Shown here: positions 8,755-17,449 of the stretch, one piece after another
How positions within the stretch are numbered: the stretch's first letter is position 1
Layout: every line of letters begins with the position of its first letter
Assembly (NCBI GenBank): GCA_036375715.1
Contig: DASVBS010000024.1
Span: 1-58,790 of the forward strand
DNA from: Longimicrobiaceae bacterium
Lineage (GTDB): Bacteria > Gemmatimonadota > Gemmatimonadetes > Longimicrobiales > Longimicrobiaceae
DNA: 58,790 bases
Reading direction: 5' to 3'
Notes under the pieces: generated by a model
Told to the model about the DNA's origin: nothing
Database searches by the model: none
The model's input: only the letters and a program-made list of their open reading frames with translations
Position numbers and translations under genes: made by a program

Positions 8755-10038
8755 GTGAAAGTCGTTCACATCAGCACGAGCGATGTGATGGGCGGTGCTG
8801 CTCGTGCGGCGTATCGCCTCCACTCGGGCCTCCTCCGGATTGGGTGCGACTCGTCAATGCTGGTGTTGCGACGCGCGAGCGAGGACCCGACGGTGCACAC
8901 GCTGCGACCAGAGCGTGGCCTGGCCACGCGCCTTCGGCGCCGACTCAACCGTATGGCGATACGGAACGACTTCGCGCGCCATAGGCGGATGCGCTCGCCG
9001 GGATTCGATCTGTTCTCCGACGATCGAGCATTGTTTGCGCGCGAGGTTCCCCAACAGATCCCCCCGTGTGACGTCGTCAACCTGCACTGGGTCCGCGGGC
9101 TTGTGGATGTCAGAAGCTTCTTCCAGACGTTAGCGGTTCCGATCGTCTGGACGCTTCATGACATGAACGCCTTTACGGGGGGGTGCCACTACAGCGACGG
9201 GTGCGACCGCTACACAGCCTCCTGCGGGATGTGCCCGCAGCTGGGGTCCTGCAAGCAGGGAGATCTTTCTCGACAGGTGTGGGCGCGGAAGATGGCCGCC
9301 CTGCGAGGCCGTCTCTCACCGCGCGTGAGCATCGTCGCGCCCTCGGTCTGGTTGGCACGCGAAGCGGAACGCAGCTCCATTCTGGGGCGACTCCCCATAT
9401 ATGTGATCCCTTACGGTCTGGACACGGAGACCTTCCGTCCACGCGATCGCGCCGCCTCGCGTCGCGGGCTTGGGATTCCAGAAGGTGCTCGGGTGCTGCT
9501 GTTCGTCGCTCAGTCAACCGAGAATCGACGCAAGGGTTTTCCCCTGCTGATCGAAGCTCTCGGCTCTTTGAGTGGAAGGGTGCCGGATCTGCTCCTGGTG
9601 TCAGTCGGGCAAGGATCGCCGGAGACAGGCGGCCTTCCTCACCTCTCGCTCGGTTCGGTGTCGACCGACGACATGCTCGCCACAATTTACAGCGCTGCGG
9701 ATCTCTTCGTAGCGCCTTCTCTGCAGGACAATCTTCCCAACACGGTGTTGGAATCCCTCGCCTGCGGTACCCCCGTAGTCGGCTTCAAGACCGGGGGTCT
9801 CCCCGACATGGTTCGCTCCGGAAGCACAGGGGCTCTAGTGCCGACGGGTGACGTCCGCTCTCTGAGCGAGGCAATCGTAAGCCTGTTGAACGATCAATCC
9901 CTGCGTAGCGGTCTGTCGAACGAATGTCGCCGCATCGCTGTCTCGGAGTACGCATTGCACCACCAGGCTGAGCGGTACCAGGCACTATACGCTGATCTGG
10001 TCGAGCCACAGCAAGACATTCAGCTGCGGGCTGGTTAG
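8755..10038 (+). CDS. Family 4 glycosyltransferase (GT-B)
   Basis: I chose the GTG at 8755 because GAGGG lies 4 bp upstream and the protein then starts VKVVHISTSDVMGGAARAAY, the usual GT4 donor-loop opening. It has 427 residues. A cysteine-rich insert near residues 140-165 (GGCHYSDGCDRYTASCGMCPQLGSC) is a known feature of one GT4 subgroup. The C-terminal Rossmann half has the retaining-enzyme E-x7-E region around PSLQDNLPNTVLESLACGTPVV. It is a cytosolic retaining glycosyltransferase for the repeat unit. The sugar is unknown. Confidence 0.9.
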   Translation: MKVVHISTSDVMGGAARAAYRLHSGLLRIGCDSSMLVLRRASEDPTVHTLRPERGLATRLRRRLNRMAIRNDFARHRRMRSPGFDLFSDDRALFAREVPQQIPPCDVVNLHWVRGLVDVRSFFQTLAVPIVWTLHDMNAFTGGCHYSDGCDRYTASCGMCPQLGSCKQGDLSRQVWARKMAALRGRLSPRVSIVAPSVWLAREAERSSILGRLPIYVIPYGLDTETFRPRDRAASRRGLGIPEGARVLLFVAQSTENRRKGFPLLIEALGSLSGRVPDLLLVSVGQGSPETGGLPHLSLGSVSTDDMLATIYSAADLFVAPSLQDNLPNTVLESLACGTPVVGFKTGGLPDMVRSGSTGALVPTGDVRSLSEAIVSLLNDQSLRSGLSNECRRIAVSEYALHHQAERYQALYADLVEPQQDIQLRAG

Positions 10039-10166
10039 CCGATCTCGAGCAACTCGGCGCTCAGTATAACCGATCGCCTGACTGTAATGATCCTGCGGAG
10101 CGAAGCGCCCAGGCTGCGCGCCCACGGCTCGGCAATCGGGGTCTCATAAGTCCGTGCCGTTCTGAG

Positions 10167-11231
10167 ATGCATACGACACCAACCAAGTCGCACCCTCACC
10201 CCTCGCTCGCCGAGCTTCCAGCACCTCCCAAGGGGAAAACGGGCTGGCCGTGGACCGAGCAGAGCGAGCCACTACCTGAAACCCTCCCGGGGGGGAAGCC
10301 ATGGCCGCGCATCAGCGTGGTCACACCGAGCTACAACCAAGCGCGGTTCCTGGAGGAGACGATTCGCTCCGTTCTGCTCCAGGGGTATCCGAATCTGGAA
10401 TATTTCGTAATGGATGGCGGCTCCAAGGACGGCAGCCAGGACATCATCCGCAAGTACGAACCGTGGTTGACGGGCTGGGTGAGCGAGAGGGACCGGGGAC
10501 AGAGCCACGCCATCAACAAGGGATGGAGCCGCTCGACCGGGGAGATACGGGCCTGGCTTAACTCAGATGACGTGTACCAGCCGGACGCGCTTCGCGCAGC
10601 CGTGCTGGCGCTGGAACGCTACCCTGATGCCGCCGCCGTTTTCAGCGACTGCAACTACGTTGATGCGGAGGGGCGTCTCCTCGTGCGGCGCGTTCCGGGG
10701 GAAGTGGACCTCCTTCGGCTCCTGCGCAGTCTCGTGAGCTGGGTGCCGCAACCCACCTCCTTCATTCGCGCCTCGGTCCTCGAAGAGGTCGGTCTGCTGG
10801 ACGAGGAAGCGCACTTCTCGATGGATTACGACCTGTGGCTACGGGTCAGCCTCAAGCACCGGCTACAGTACGTGAATGGGGTCTGGGCGGCGACACGCAT
10901 GCACGAGGACGCGAAAACGGTCGCCCTTCACCGGCAGGTGTGGGAGAACAAAGGTACGGTGCTCTATCGAATTCTGGCCTCTCCTGAATTGCCCGCAGCG
11001 ATCCGCGCTGAGGCCGATGCACTGTTCAGCAGCTATTATCTCAAACTTGGCTGCGTCTATCTCCAGGATGGTAGCACCAGAGAGGCCCTCGGCTACTTTG
11101 CCCGCGCTGTCTTGCGCCATCCGCCGGCGCTCCTCCAATGGCGAACCTGGCGCGAGCCGATTCGGTCAGCCGGGAAGCTCGTACGCCGCGGGCCCCGCCA
11201 GCAGTACTGGCCCGCCTCGCCTGACGCATGA
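10167..11231 (+). CDS. Family 2 glycosyltransferase
   Basis: A 354-residue GT-A enzyme, separated from the previous gene by 128 bp. The core begins after a proline-rich N-terminal tail: ISVVTPSYNQARFLEETIRS, then FVMDGGSKDGS and RAWLNSDDVYQPDAL, which gives the acidic metal site. VGLLDEEAHFSMDYDLWLR is the conserved acceptor/catalytic segment. This subgroup (TPSYNQ...DGGS.DGS) is common in polysaccharide clusters. A 9-bp perfect hairpin begins at the base after the stop codon. Confidence 0.9.
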   Translation: MHTTPTKSHPHPSLAELPAPPKGKTGWPWTEQSEPLPETLPGGKPWPRISVVTPSYNQARFLEETIRSVLLQGYPNLEYFVMDGGSKDGSQDIIRKYEPWLTGWVSERDRGQSHAINKGWSRSTGEIRAWLNSDDVYQPDALRAAVLALERYPDAAAVFSDCNYVDAEGRLLVRRVPGEVDLLRLLRSLVSWVPQPTSFIRASVLEEVGLLDEEAHFSMDYDLWLRVSLKHRLQYVNGVWAATRMHEDAKTVALHRQVWENKGTVLYRILASPELPAAIRAEADALFSSYYLKLGCVYLQDGSTREALGYFARAVLRHPPALLQWRTWREPIRSAGKLVRRGPRQQYWPASPDA

Positions 11232-11252
11232 GTTCGACAGTGCCTGTCGAAC
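11232..11252 (+). repeat. Perfect 9-bp hairpin immediately after a glycosyltransferase stop codon
   Basis: GTTCGACAG and its exact complement CTGTCGAAC are separated by TGC. The hairpin starts at the base after the TGA. No T-run follows, so it is not a standard intrinsic terminator. It could be an RNA-processing or stability element inside the long transcript, or a protein-binding dyad. Confidence 0.6.
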
Positions 11253-11548
11253 GCGTACAGCACTGCGCTCCTGCTCGCTGTTTGTATGGTCCGGAATCAC
11301 TCGCCGCAGTCTGCTGTGTAAGCGCCGCCTCCTGAGCCCCGTCGCATGGCTCCGGCTCCTTCCGGTTGCGGGGAACGGAAATTGTCCGCTGCAACCCGAG
11401 GGAGTTACTCCCGACAGCCCCCAGCATCAGAGATGCGCAGTACCACTTCCGAACTGGTAGCGAGAGGCACGAAGTGCGTCCACAGCGGACGATCTTGCGC
11501 CCTAGACTTGTTCCCTCCCCGGCAGCCACGCTGACCCCCCAGAGCTTC
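11253..11548. other. Non-coding gap inside the + strand locus
   Basis: This stretch lies between the hairpin and the next gene. No convincing ORF, promoter pair or terminator is visible apart from minor 5-bp dyads near 11423. The frame of the next gene is open through part of it, but without a plausible protein sequence. Confidence 0.5.
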
Positions 11549-13006
11549 ATGGCCCTCAAAATTCCAGGCTTCGGAGCGCGCAGGAAACGGCCGCGCGTAG
11601 CGGTCATTGGACTGGACTGCGCGGAGCCCTCGCTCGTGTTCGACAAGCTTGCGGGTGAGTTGCCGAACCTGGATCGCCTTCGTCGGCGCGGCCTCTATGG
11701 CGAGCTGGAGAGCGTGATCCCGGCCATCACGGTCCCGGCTTGGTCGTGCATGACCTCCGGCAAGGACCCCGGGGCGCTGGGTGTCTACGGCTTCCGCAAC
11801 CGGTCGGACTACTCCTACGATGGCCTTTTCGTGGCGAACTCCGAGGCCATCCGGGAACCCCGCCTTTGGGACATTCTGACGCGAGAGGGGCTGTATTCCA
11901 TCGTGCTGGGAGTGCCAGGTACCTACCCTCCACGCCCTGTCAACGGCGTGACAGTTTCGTCATTCCTCGCTCCGAGCATCGAGCACGAGTACACCTATCC
12001 CCCGGAACTGAAGGAAGAAATCAAGGCTTGGGTGGGCACATACATGCTGGATGCGGAGGGCTTCCGCACCGAGGAGAAGGCGCAGCTGCTGGAACGGATC
12101 TACACCATGACCCAGCGGCGTTTTGAGGTGGCTCGCCGGCTCATTCGCTCCCGGCCATGGGACCTGTTCATGATGGTGGAGATGGGTGTGGATCGCATCC
12201 ATCACGGTTTCTGGAAGGCGATGGACCCGCTCCATCGGGGGCACGATCCGAGCTCACCGTTCCGCGATGCCATTCCCGACTACTACCGCTACGTGGACCG
12301 GGAGATCGGGACGCTACTCGAGGCACTGGGTCCCGACACGCACGTGCTCGTCGTATCCGACCACGGAGCTCGCCGCATGGATGGCGGGATCTGCATTAAC
12401 GAGTGGCTGATTCGCGAGGGCTATCTGGTCCTGGCCGAGGAGCCGGACCTATCCCGCGGCCCGGTGAAATTCCAGCAGCTCAAGGTGGACTGGAGCCGTA
12501 CGCGCGCTTGGGCCGAGGGTGGCTACTACGGCCGCGTCTTCCTGAACGTGCGCGACCGGGAGCCGCAAGGCGTCGTGGCTCCTGAGGAGTACGAGCTGCT
12601 GCGCGATGAGCTGACGCGAGAGTTGGAGGCACTGGGAGACGAGAACGGCAACCCCATTGGCACGCGCTGCTTCCGACCGCAGGACCTCTACGACTCGGCG
12701 CAAGGGGTGCCGCCCGATCTACTGGTGTACTTCGGAAATCTCGCCTGGAGATCGGTGGGGTCGGTGGGTTGGGGGACAATCCACGTGTTCGAGAACGACA
12801 CAGGTCCCGACGACGCGAATCACGCCCAGCAAGGGATTTTGATCTACAGTGATCCAGGCCGCAACCTGGGTGGGAAGCGGCTGGAGGGACTGCATCTGCT
12901 GCAGGTTGCCCCAACGGTGCTGCGCCTGCTACGGCGCGAAGTGCCGTTCGACATGCAGATGGAACCGATCGCCGAGATTTGCGAAGAAGCTGTGGCCGCG
13001 CGATGA
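11549..13006 (+). CDS. Alkaline-phosphatase-superfamily phosphodiesterase/nucleotide pyrophosphatase-like protein
   Basis: The ATG at 11549 begins MALKIPGFGARRKRPRVAVIGLDC, where family similarity starts; the open frame upstream looks random. It has 485 residues. The metal and catalytic residues of type I phosphodiesterases are visible: IGLDC (D23), the nucleophile threonine in ITVPAWSCMTSG (T61), VDRIHHGFW and VVSDHGARRM. There is no signal peptide or membrane helix, so it should act in the cytosol. In glycan loci such enzymes hydrolyse or transfer phospho-groups on sugars or nucleotides; the substrate here is not known. Confidence 0.85.
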   Translation: MALKIPGFGARRKRPRVAVIGLDCAEPSLVFDKLAGELPNLDRLRRRGLYGELESVIPAITVPAWSCMTSGKDPGALGVYGFRNRSDYSYDGLFVANSEAIREPRLWDILTREGLYSIVLGVPGTYPPRPVNGVTVSSFLAPSIEHEYTYPPELKEEIKAWVGTYMLDAEGFRTEEKAQLLERIYTMTQRRFEVARRLIRSRPWDLFMMVEMGVDRIHHGFWKAMDPLHRGHDPSSPFRDAIPDYYRYVDREIGTLLEALGPDTHVLVVSDHGARRMDGGICINEWLIREGYLVLAEEPDLSRGPVKFQQLKVDWSRTRAWAEGGYYGRVFLNVRDREPQGVVAPEEYELLRDELTRELEALGDENGNPIGTRCFRPQDLYDSAQGVPPDLLVYFGNLAWRSVGSVGWGTIHVFENDTGPDDANHAQQGILIYSDPGRNLGGKRLEGLHLLQVAPTVLRLLRREVPFDMQMEPIAEICEEAVAAR

Positions 13007-13075
13007 GCTCTCGCCGCCACTCCTGATTGCCGTCGAAGACGCACCCGACCCCCATTCCCTCACATTCGAGTCTGT

Positions 13076-14008
13076 ATGGTGACGGAGAGCCTGGCGGACG
13101 CGCGCTCGCGATCGCTGGAGGCGCTTTGCAGGATTCTGCGCTGCCCAGAATGTCGGCAAGGAATGCTCGTGAGTCGCTCGGACGAGCTTCTCTGCTGTGA
13201 GGCCTGCCAGCAACGCTATCCCGTGATCGAGGGGGTGCCGTTTCTCTTCGAAGCTAAGGTTCTGGACGACTATGTCGCGGCAGACCGCTCGACGGAACGC
13301 CCCCTTCCTGCGTGGCCTACCCGCGTCCGGGGTGGCGCCTATCACTGGCGGGAATACCGAATCGAGGAGCTCCTCCCGCCTGTAGAGGAGGCCCGACGAG
13401 TGCTCCTGCTCGGCTGTGGGGACTCGGGGGAGCGTCCCTATCTGAACGAGCGGGGGTTCGAGGTGGTCGCGTTTGATATCAAGCGCACGTCGGGTACAGA
13501 CTTCGTGGCCGACGCGCACCTGTTGCCCCTCCAGGACGCGTCTTTCGACGTGGTGATTTCGATGCAGGTGCTGGAGCATCTCCATTCGCCGTGGATCGCT
13601 GTCGGGGAAATTGCTCGCGTGCTGAGGCCGGGAGGGTGGTTTGTCGGTTCGGTCGCGTTTCTGAAGCCGTATCACAAGTCGTACTTCCACATGACGCATA
13701 TGGGCGTCATGCGTTTGCTCGACGAGGCGGGGTTGCGGACCGACAGGGTCGCCGGCGCGCAGAGCCTCGCATATACGCTGTATGGCGGGATGGTACCGCT
13801 GGGCAGTCGGCCAGTGCGCCGGGCCCTTCTTGGAGCCTTTGATCGGGCGCTTCATGGTGTGCGTGCCGGAGCGTGGACGCTGCGACGGCGGATCAGCGCC
13901 GACCAGCGAACCGACCGCTTTCGGGTTGGGCTGCCGCTGAGCTTTCGCGAGTACGACCATCTGGTGAGGGCTCCTGCGATCGTCTTCCGCGCTCAGAAGG
14001 ACGTTTGA
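13076..14008 (+). CDS. Class I SAM-dependent methyltransferase with N-terminal zinc-ribbon
   Basis: It has 310 residues. The N-terminus holds a Trm112-like ribbon (RCPECRQG...CCEACQQRYPVIEGVPF), with two CxxC pairs near residues 20-45. The SAM-binding motif I is VLLLGCGDSGERPYL. VVISMQVLEHLHSP and LRPGGWFVG are the later class I signatures (motifs IV and V). It probably O-methylates a sugar of the repeat unit or of a lipid-linked intermediate. A GTG one codon downstream of the ATG is an alternative start. The next gene starts 1 bp after its stop. Confidence 0.87.
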   Translation: MVTESLADARSRSLEALCRILRCPECRQGMLVSRSDELLCCEACQQRYPVIEGVPFLFEAKVLDDYVAADRSTERPLPAWPTRVRGGAYHWREYRIEELLPPVEEARRVLLLGCGDSGERPYLNERGFEVVAFDIKRTSGTDFVADAHLLPLQDASFDVVISMQVLEHLHSPWIAVGEIARVLRPGGWFVGSVAFLKPYHKSYFHMTHMGVMRLLDEAGLRTDRVAGAQSLAYTLYGGMVPLGSRPVRRALLGAFDRALHGVRAGAWTLRRRISADQRTDRFRVGLPLSFREYDHLVRAPAIVFRAQKDV

Positions 14009-14009
14009 G

Positions 14010-15095
14010 ATGCTCCCGAGCGTTCTCTTCGTCTCCTACACGGCCGACTGGACCGGGCCCACAAACAGCCTTCTGCACCTCCTGCGGCACTTGCGCACGA
14101 TGTACAGCCCGGTTGTCATGGTGCCCGGCTACGGACAGTTCTCTGAGGTGCTGGAGCGGGAAGGAATTGCTTGCATAACCCAGAAGGCCAACAAGTGGAC
14201 AGTGCCCGCCTTAGCGCGACTCATTCACAGAAAAGGATTCCGCTTGGTATACGCGAACAACACGCACAGCAGTGCTCGTATCGCGTTTCTCGCCGCCCGT
14301 CTCGCGGGCGTGCCCTACGTGTGCCACGTCCGCGGAATCAAGTGGGACGCTGACTGGCGTCGGTTGGGATACCTTCGGTGGGCAGATGCGGTTGTCGCTG
14401 TCTCCCAGTCATGTGCGGCATCCATAAGGCGCTTTGTTCGCGAAGAGAGGCTGCACGTGGTTTACAACGGTGTCGCATCAGCCGAAGACGCCGACCGTGG
14501 CCACAGCGACGTAGCGGCAATGAGGTCGGCGCTCGGATTGCCGGAAGACACGCTGCTGCTGGTCAGCATAGCCCATTTCCGCCCTGCCAAAGGACAGGAG
14601 TACGCTATTGAAGCTATGTCCGAGGTCCATACGGCGTTCCCCCACGCGCACTTGTGCCTGGCGGGACGCATGGATCGAGACGCAGCATATACCGAGCGAT
14701 TGCGGGCACTCATCCGCGACCGCGGATTGGAGCGAAATGTCCACCTACTAGGGTTTCGCTCTGACGTGACCAGCCTCCTGACCGCTGCGGACATCTTCGT
14801 GCATCCCTCACTCGAGGAGGCCCATCCGCGCGCAGTATTGGAAGCCATGTCAGCAGGACTCCCGGTGGTCGCGTTCGCAGTGGACGGGGTCAAAGAAACG
14901 GTAGTAGATGGCACGACCGGTAGGCTGACTCCAGTACGAAACGCGCACGCCATGGCCACCGCGCTCATCGAGTTAGCCCGAGATACTGATGCGCGTTCCC
15001 GAATGGGGACGGCCGGCCGCGATCGAGTGACCAGGATCTTCTCCGATCGCGTAACGGCCGAGCGAGTTGGACAACTGATCTCTCAGCTCATTTGA
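14010..15095 (+). CDS. Family 4 glycosyltransferase (GT-B)
   Basis: It has 361 residues. The N-terminal donor loop reads VLFVSYTADWTGPTNSLLHLL, and the helix YVCHVRGIKW follows. The linker is AHFRPAKGQEYAIEAM. The catalytic retaining motif is around PSLEEAHPRAVLEAMSAGLPVV, with E-x7-E. No membrane helix is present. It is a standard cytosolic GT4 of polysaccharide loci. A 214-bp non-coding gap follows before the Wza-like gene. Confidence 0.9.
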   Translation: MLPSVLFVSYTADWTGPTNSLLHLLRHLRTMYSPVVMVPGYGQFSEVLEREGIACITQKANKWTVPALARLIHRKGFRLVYANNTHSSARIAFLAARLAGVPYVCHVRGIKWDADWRRLGYLRWADAVVAVSQSCAASIRRFVREERLHVVYNGVASAEDADRGHSDVAAMRSALGLPEDTLLLVSIAHFRPAKGQEYAIEAMSEVHTAFPHAHLCLAGRMDRDAAYTERLRALIRDRGLERNVHLLGFRSDVTSLLTAADIFVHPSLEEAHPRAVLEAMSAGLPVVAFAVDGVKETVVDGTTGRLTPVRNAHAMATALIELARDTDARSRMGTAGRDRVTRIFSDRVTAERVGQLISQLI

Positions 15096-15195
15096 GGTCG
15101 AGCCGCGGCGCCGGGACTACGTTCCTCATTCTCACCCTTCGTCCCCGCCGATGGTGTCCCTCCGTCAGCAGCTCTTCGATAAAGCCCCCGGGGCA

Positions 15196-15212
15196 CGTGA
15201 CTCACGGTCACG
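15196..15212. repeat. 6-bp dyad (CGTGAC-N5-GTCACG) in the wza leader
   Basis: This is a perfect inverted repeat in the 214-bp gap upstream of the Wza-like gene. It has the size of a regulator half-site pair. No sigma70 -35/-10 pair with good spacing was found near it; a TTGACA at about 15275 lacks a matching -10. Confidence 0.35.
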
Positions 15213-15309
15213 AAGTGTGGGGGGCAAGTCCGCTGCTCAGCCAGCTAAGCTTTCGGATGCGGGATCTCGCCAGATTGACAATGGCGTCCTTTGTAGGAGG
15301 AGGAGGTCG

Positions 15310-15972
15310 ATGAGAATTGTTTCCGTCGTACTGGTTGGACTCGGACTCGTGTCATTCACTAGTCCCGCGATCGGCCAAACGGCTTCACCCCAAATGGTCC
15401 CGCCTCCGCCCAGCGAGCAGGAGTCGCTGGTCGTGCTCCCGGGTGACGCCCTGAAGATCACCGTGTGGCCCGATGAGCAGTTGGGAGGCGAGTTCGTCGT
15501 CGAAGAATCGGGCTATGTCTACCTCCCCGTGCTGGGACAGGTCAAAGCTGGCGGCGTCTCGGTCGAGGAGCTTCGGGCACGCCTTCGAGAAGGCTACAGT
15601 GTGGCGATGAAAAGCCCGGTGGTCGGGATTACTCCCATGTTCCGTGTAGGGGTGCTCGGCCAGGTCCAGCGTCCCGGCGTCTATACCATTACGCCGACTC
15701 AGTCTTTGTTCGACGTCATAGCGCTCGCGGGAGGGTTCGGTGCAGAGGCCAATCAGGAGAAGGTCAGGATTGTACGCAGCGGGGAGGTTGTGGAGGTCAA
15801 TGCTTCCGCGATGCTGGAGCGAGGTGAACTAGGCAACGATCTAATGCTCCGCTCGGGGGACCAGATCGTTGTTCCTACCGCGTCTCGAGGGCTCAGCCTC
15901 AGCGACGCGCGGAGCGTGCTGTTCGTTGTTCAAACAGTGCTTTTGCTGGTGACTTTGGCGAACCGCCTGTAG
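15310..15972 (+). CDS. Polysaccharide export protein (Wza-like, poly-export plus SLBB)
   Basis: The ATG at 15310 has a strong Shine-Dalgarno (GGAGGAGGAGG) just upstream and opens a signal peptide (MRIVSVVLVGLGLVSFTSPAIGQ). It has 220 residues. The poly-export domain starts at VVLPGDALKITVWPDEQLGGEFVVEESG, and a single SLBB domain follows (GVLGQVQRPGVYTITPTQSLFDVIALAGG). The C-terminus ends in a hydrophobic helix. It is shorter than enterobacterial Wza (~380 aa) and has one SLBB, as in many non-enteric systems. It would form the outer-membrane channel for the polymer with the Wzc-like protein at 28307. Confidence 0.9.
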   Translation: MRIVSVVLVGLGLVSFTSPAIGQTASPQMVPPPPSEQESLVVLPGDALKITVWPDEQLGGEFVVEESGYVYLPVLGQVKAGGVSVEELRARLREGYSVAMKSPVVGITPMFRVGVLGQVQRPGVYTITPTQSLFDVIALAGGFGAEANQEKVRIVRSGEVVEVNASAMLERGELGNDLMLRSGDQIVVPTASRGLSLSDARSVLFVVQTVLLLVTLANRL

Positions 15973-15996
15973 CGTCCACGGTTGAGCCTCCGCACG

Positions 15997-17382
15997 ATGC
16001 CAGAGTCTCTTCCCAACCTGGTGCTGATCGTGTTGGACTGCGGTCGGCGCGATCATTTCTCCTGCTACGGCTATAAGCGGGAAACTACGCCCAACATTGA
16101 TCGGATCGCCTCCCAGGGTATTCTCTTCGAGCGAGCCTATGCTGCGTCGTGTTGGACGATCCCGTCGCATGCCTCGCTGTTCACGGGCCTCTATCCGTCG
16201 CAGCATCGCGCCGATGCGAACGAAAATTATCTCGATAACGCCCATACAACCCTTGCAGAGCTCCTGAGTCGGCGCGGCTACCGAACCGCCAACATCACTT
16301 GCAATGGCTTCATCTCTCGACACACGAATCTGGATAAGGGCTTTGAGCTCAGCATCGATGTCGGCGCGCTGCGCGGGTCAGGAGGCGGGTGGATACAGGC
16401 CGGGATTCGTGGCATCCACCGCAGGGTGCGGGACCTAACGGCGAAGGATCGGGGTGCGCGGAGAGCAACGGCCCTGGCCTCGCGCTGGCTCGGCGAGCAG
16501 AGGTCGGGACTGCCGTTCTTTCTGTTCATGAACTACATGGATTGTCATCTCCCCTATCGCCTGCGTGGCCGAGACCGTTTCAGGTTTCTCGGAGCTACCG
16601 ATCGTCGTCGAGCAGAGCGAGCCCTCCAGGACCCTTTCGCGGTCATGGCTGGAGCTCGAACGATGTCGCAGCAGGAATTGATCGACCTCCAAGCCCTGTA
16701 CGACGCTTCGCTGGTGCATCTCGACCGGCAGATCGGGGAGCTGGATGCGCGGCTACAGGAGCTCGGCCTCGCGGATGAGACGGTCTTCGTCATCACTTCC
16801 GATCACGGAGAGAGTTTCGGGGAGCACCGCCTGCTCGACCATCAGTACGGCCTGTACGAACACCTGATCAACGTGCCGCTTGTAATGCGCTTACCCCGAG
16901 GAGAGCGAACCGGGGAAGTCAGGAGGGACTTTGTGCAGCACGTGGACCTGGTGCCGACCGTCAGGGAATGGCTGGGTCAGTCTGCTGCGCCAACTGATGC
17001 GGGCAGCCACGCTGGCCGGTCGATCTTCGGCGGTGCCCCGCGACAGGCGGTGATGGCGGAATACCTCGTTCCCAACGTCAGAGCTATACGGCGGCGATTT
17101 CCTCAGGCCGATACGTCCCGCTTCGACGTCGCAATGCGCTGTATTCGGACCGATCACTTCAAGCTGGTCGAGCGGAGCGACGGGAAGCACGAGCTCTACG
17201 ACCTCGATGCCGATCCCTTCGAACGCATGAACCTGGCTGGCTCCCGGGCCGATCTGGTGGTCAGGCTCCAAGCTCAGCTTCAGTATCAGCTCGGCTCTCT
17301 CCATCGCGGGGATACGAGGGATCGCGACACCAGCACTCCCCCCGAGGTTCGCCAGCGTCTGGAAGCTCTTGGATATCTCTGA
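15997..17382 (+). CDS. Sulfatase-like hydrolase/transferase with a threonine nucleophile
   Basis: It has 461 residues from the ATG at 15997 (a TTG at 15982 is an alternative). The metal sites are LIVLDCGRRDH and ITSDHGESFGEH. The core motif is SCWTIPSHASLFTG. The residue aligned with the formylglycine Cys/Ser of true sulfatases is T54 (TIPSH in place of CxPSR), as in phosphoglycerol and phosphoethanolamine transferases of the superfamily. No signal peptide is seen. It therefore may transfer or hydrolyse a phospho-substituent and need not desulfate. It is co-directional with four sulfotransferases, so a sulfate-related role is not excluded. Confidence 0.82.
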   Translation: MPESLPNLVLIVLDCGRRDHFSCYGYKRETTPNIDRIASQGILFERAYAASCWTIPSHASLFTGLYPSQHRADANENYLDNAHTTLAELLSRRGYRTANITCNGFISRHTNLDKGFELSIDVGALRGSGGGWIQAGIRGIHRRVRDLTAKDRGARRATALASRWLGEQRSGLPFFLFMNYMDCHLPYRLRGRDRFRFLGATDRRRAERALQDPFAVMAGARTMSQQELIDLQALYDASLVHLDRQIGELDARLQELGLADETVFVITSDHGESFGEHRLLDHQYGLYEHLINVPLVMRLPRGERTGEVRRDFVQHVDLVPTVREWLGQSAAPTDAGSHAGRSIFGGAPRQAVMAEYLVPNVRAIRRRFPQADTSRFDVAMRCIRTDHFKLVERSDGKHELYDLDADPFERMNLAGSRADLVVRLQAQLQYQLGSLHRGDTRDRDTSTPPEVRQRLEALGYL

Positions 17383-17449
17383 TGCCCCGCCTCCGGGCGC
17401 CGACGTCTTAGTCGCGCAGCGCCGCACTGCCTCCCCTTTCACAGCCCTC

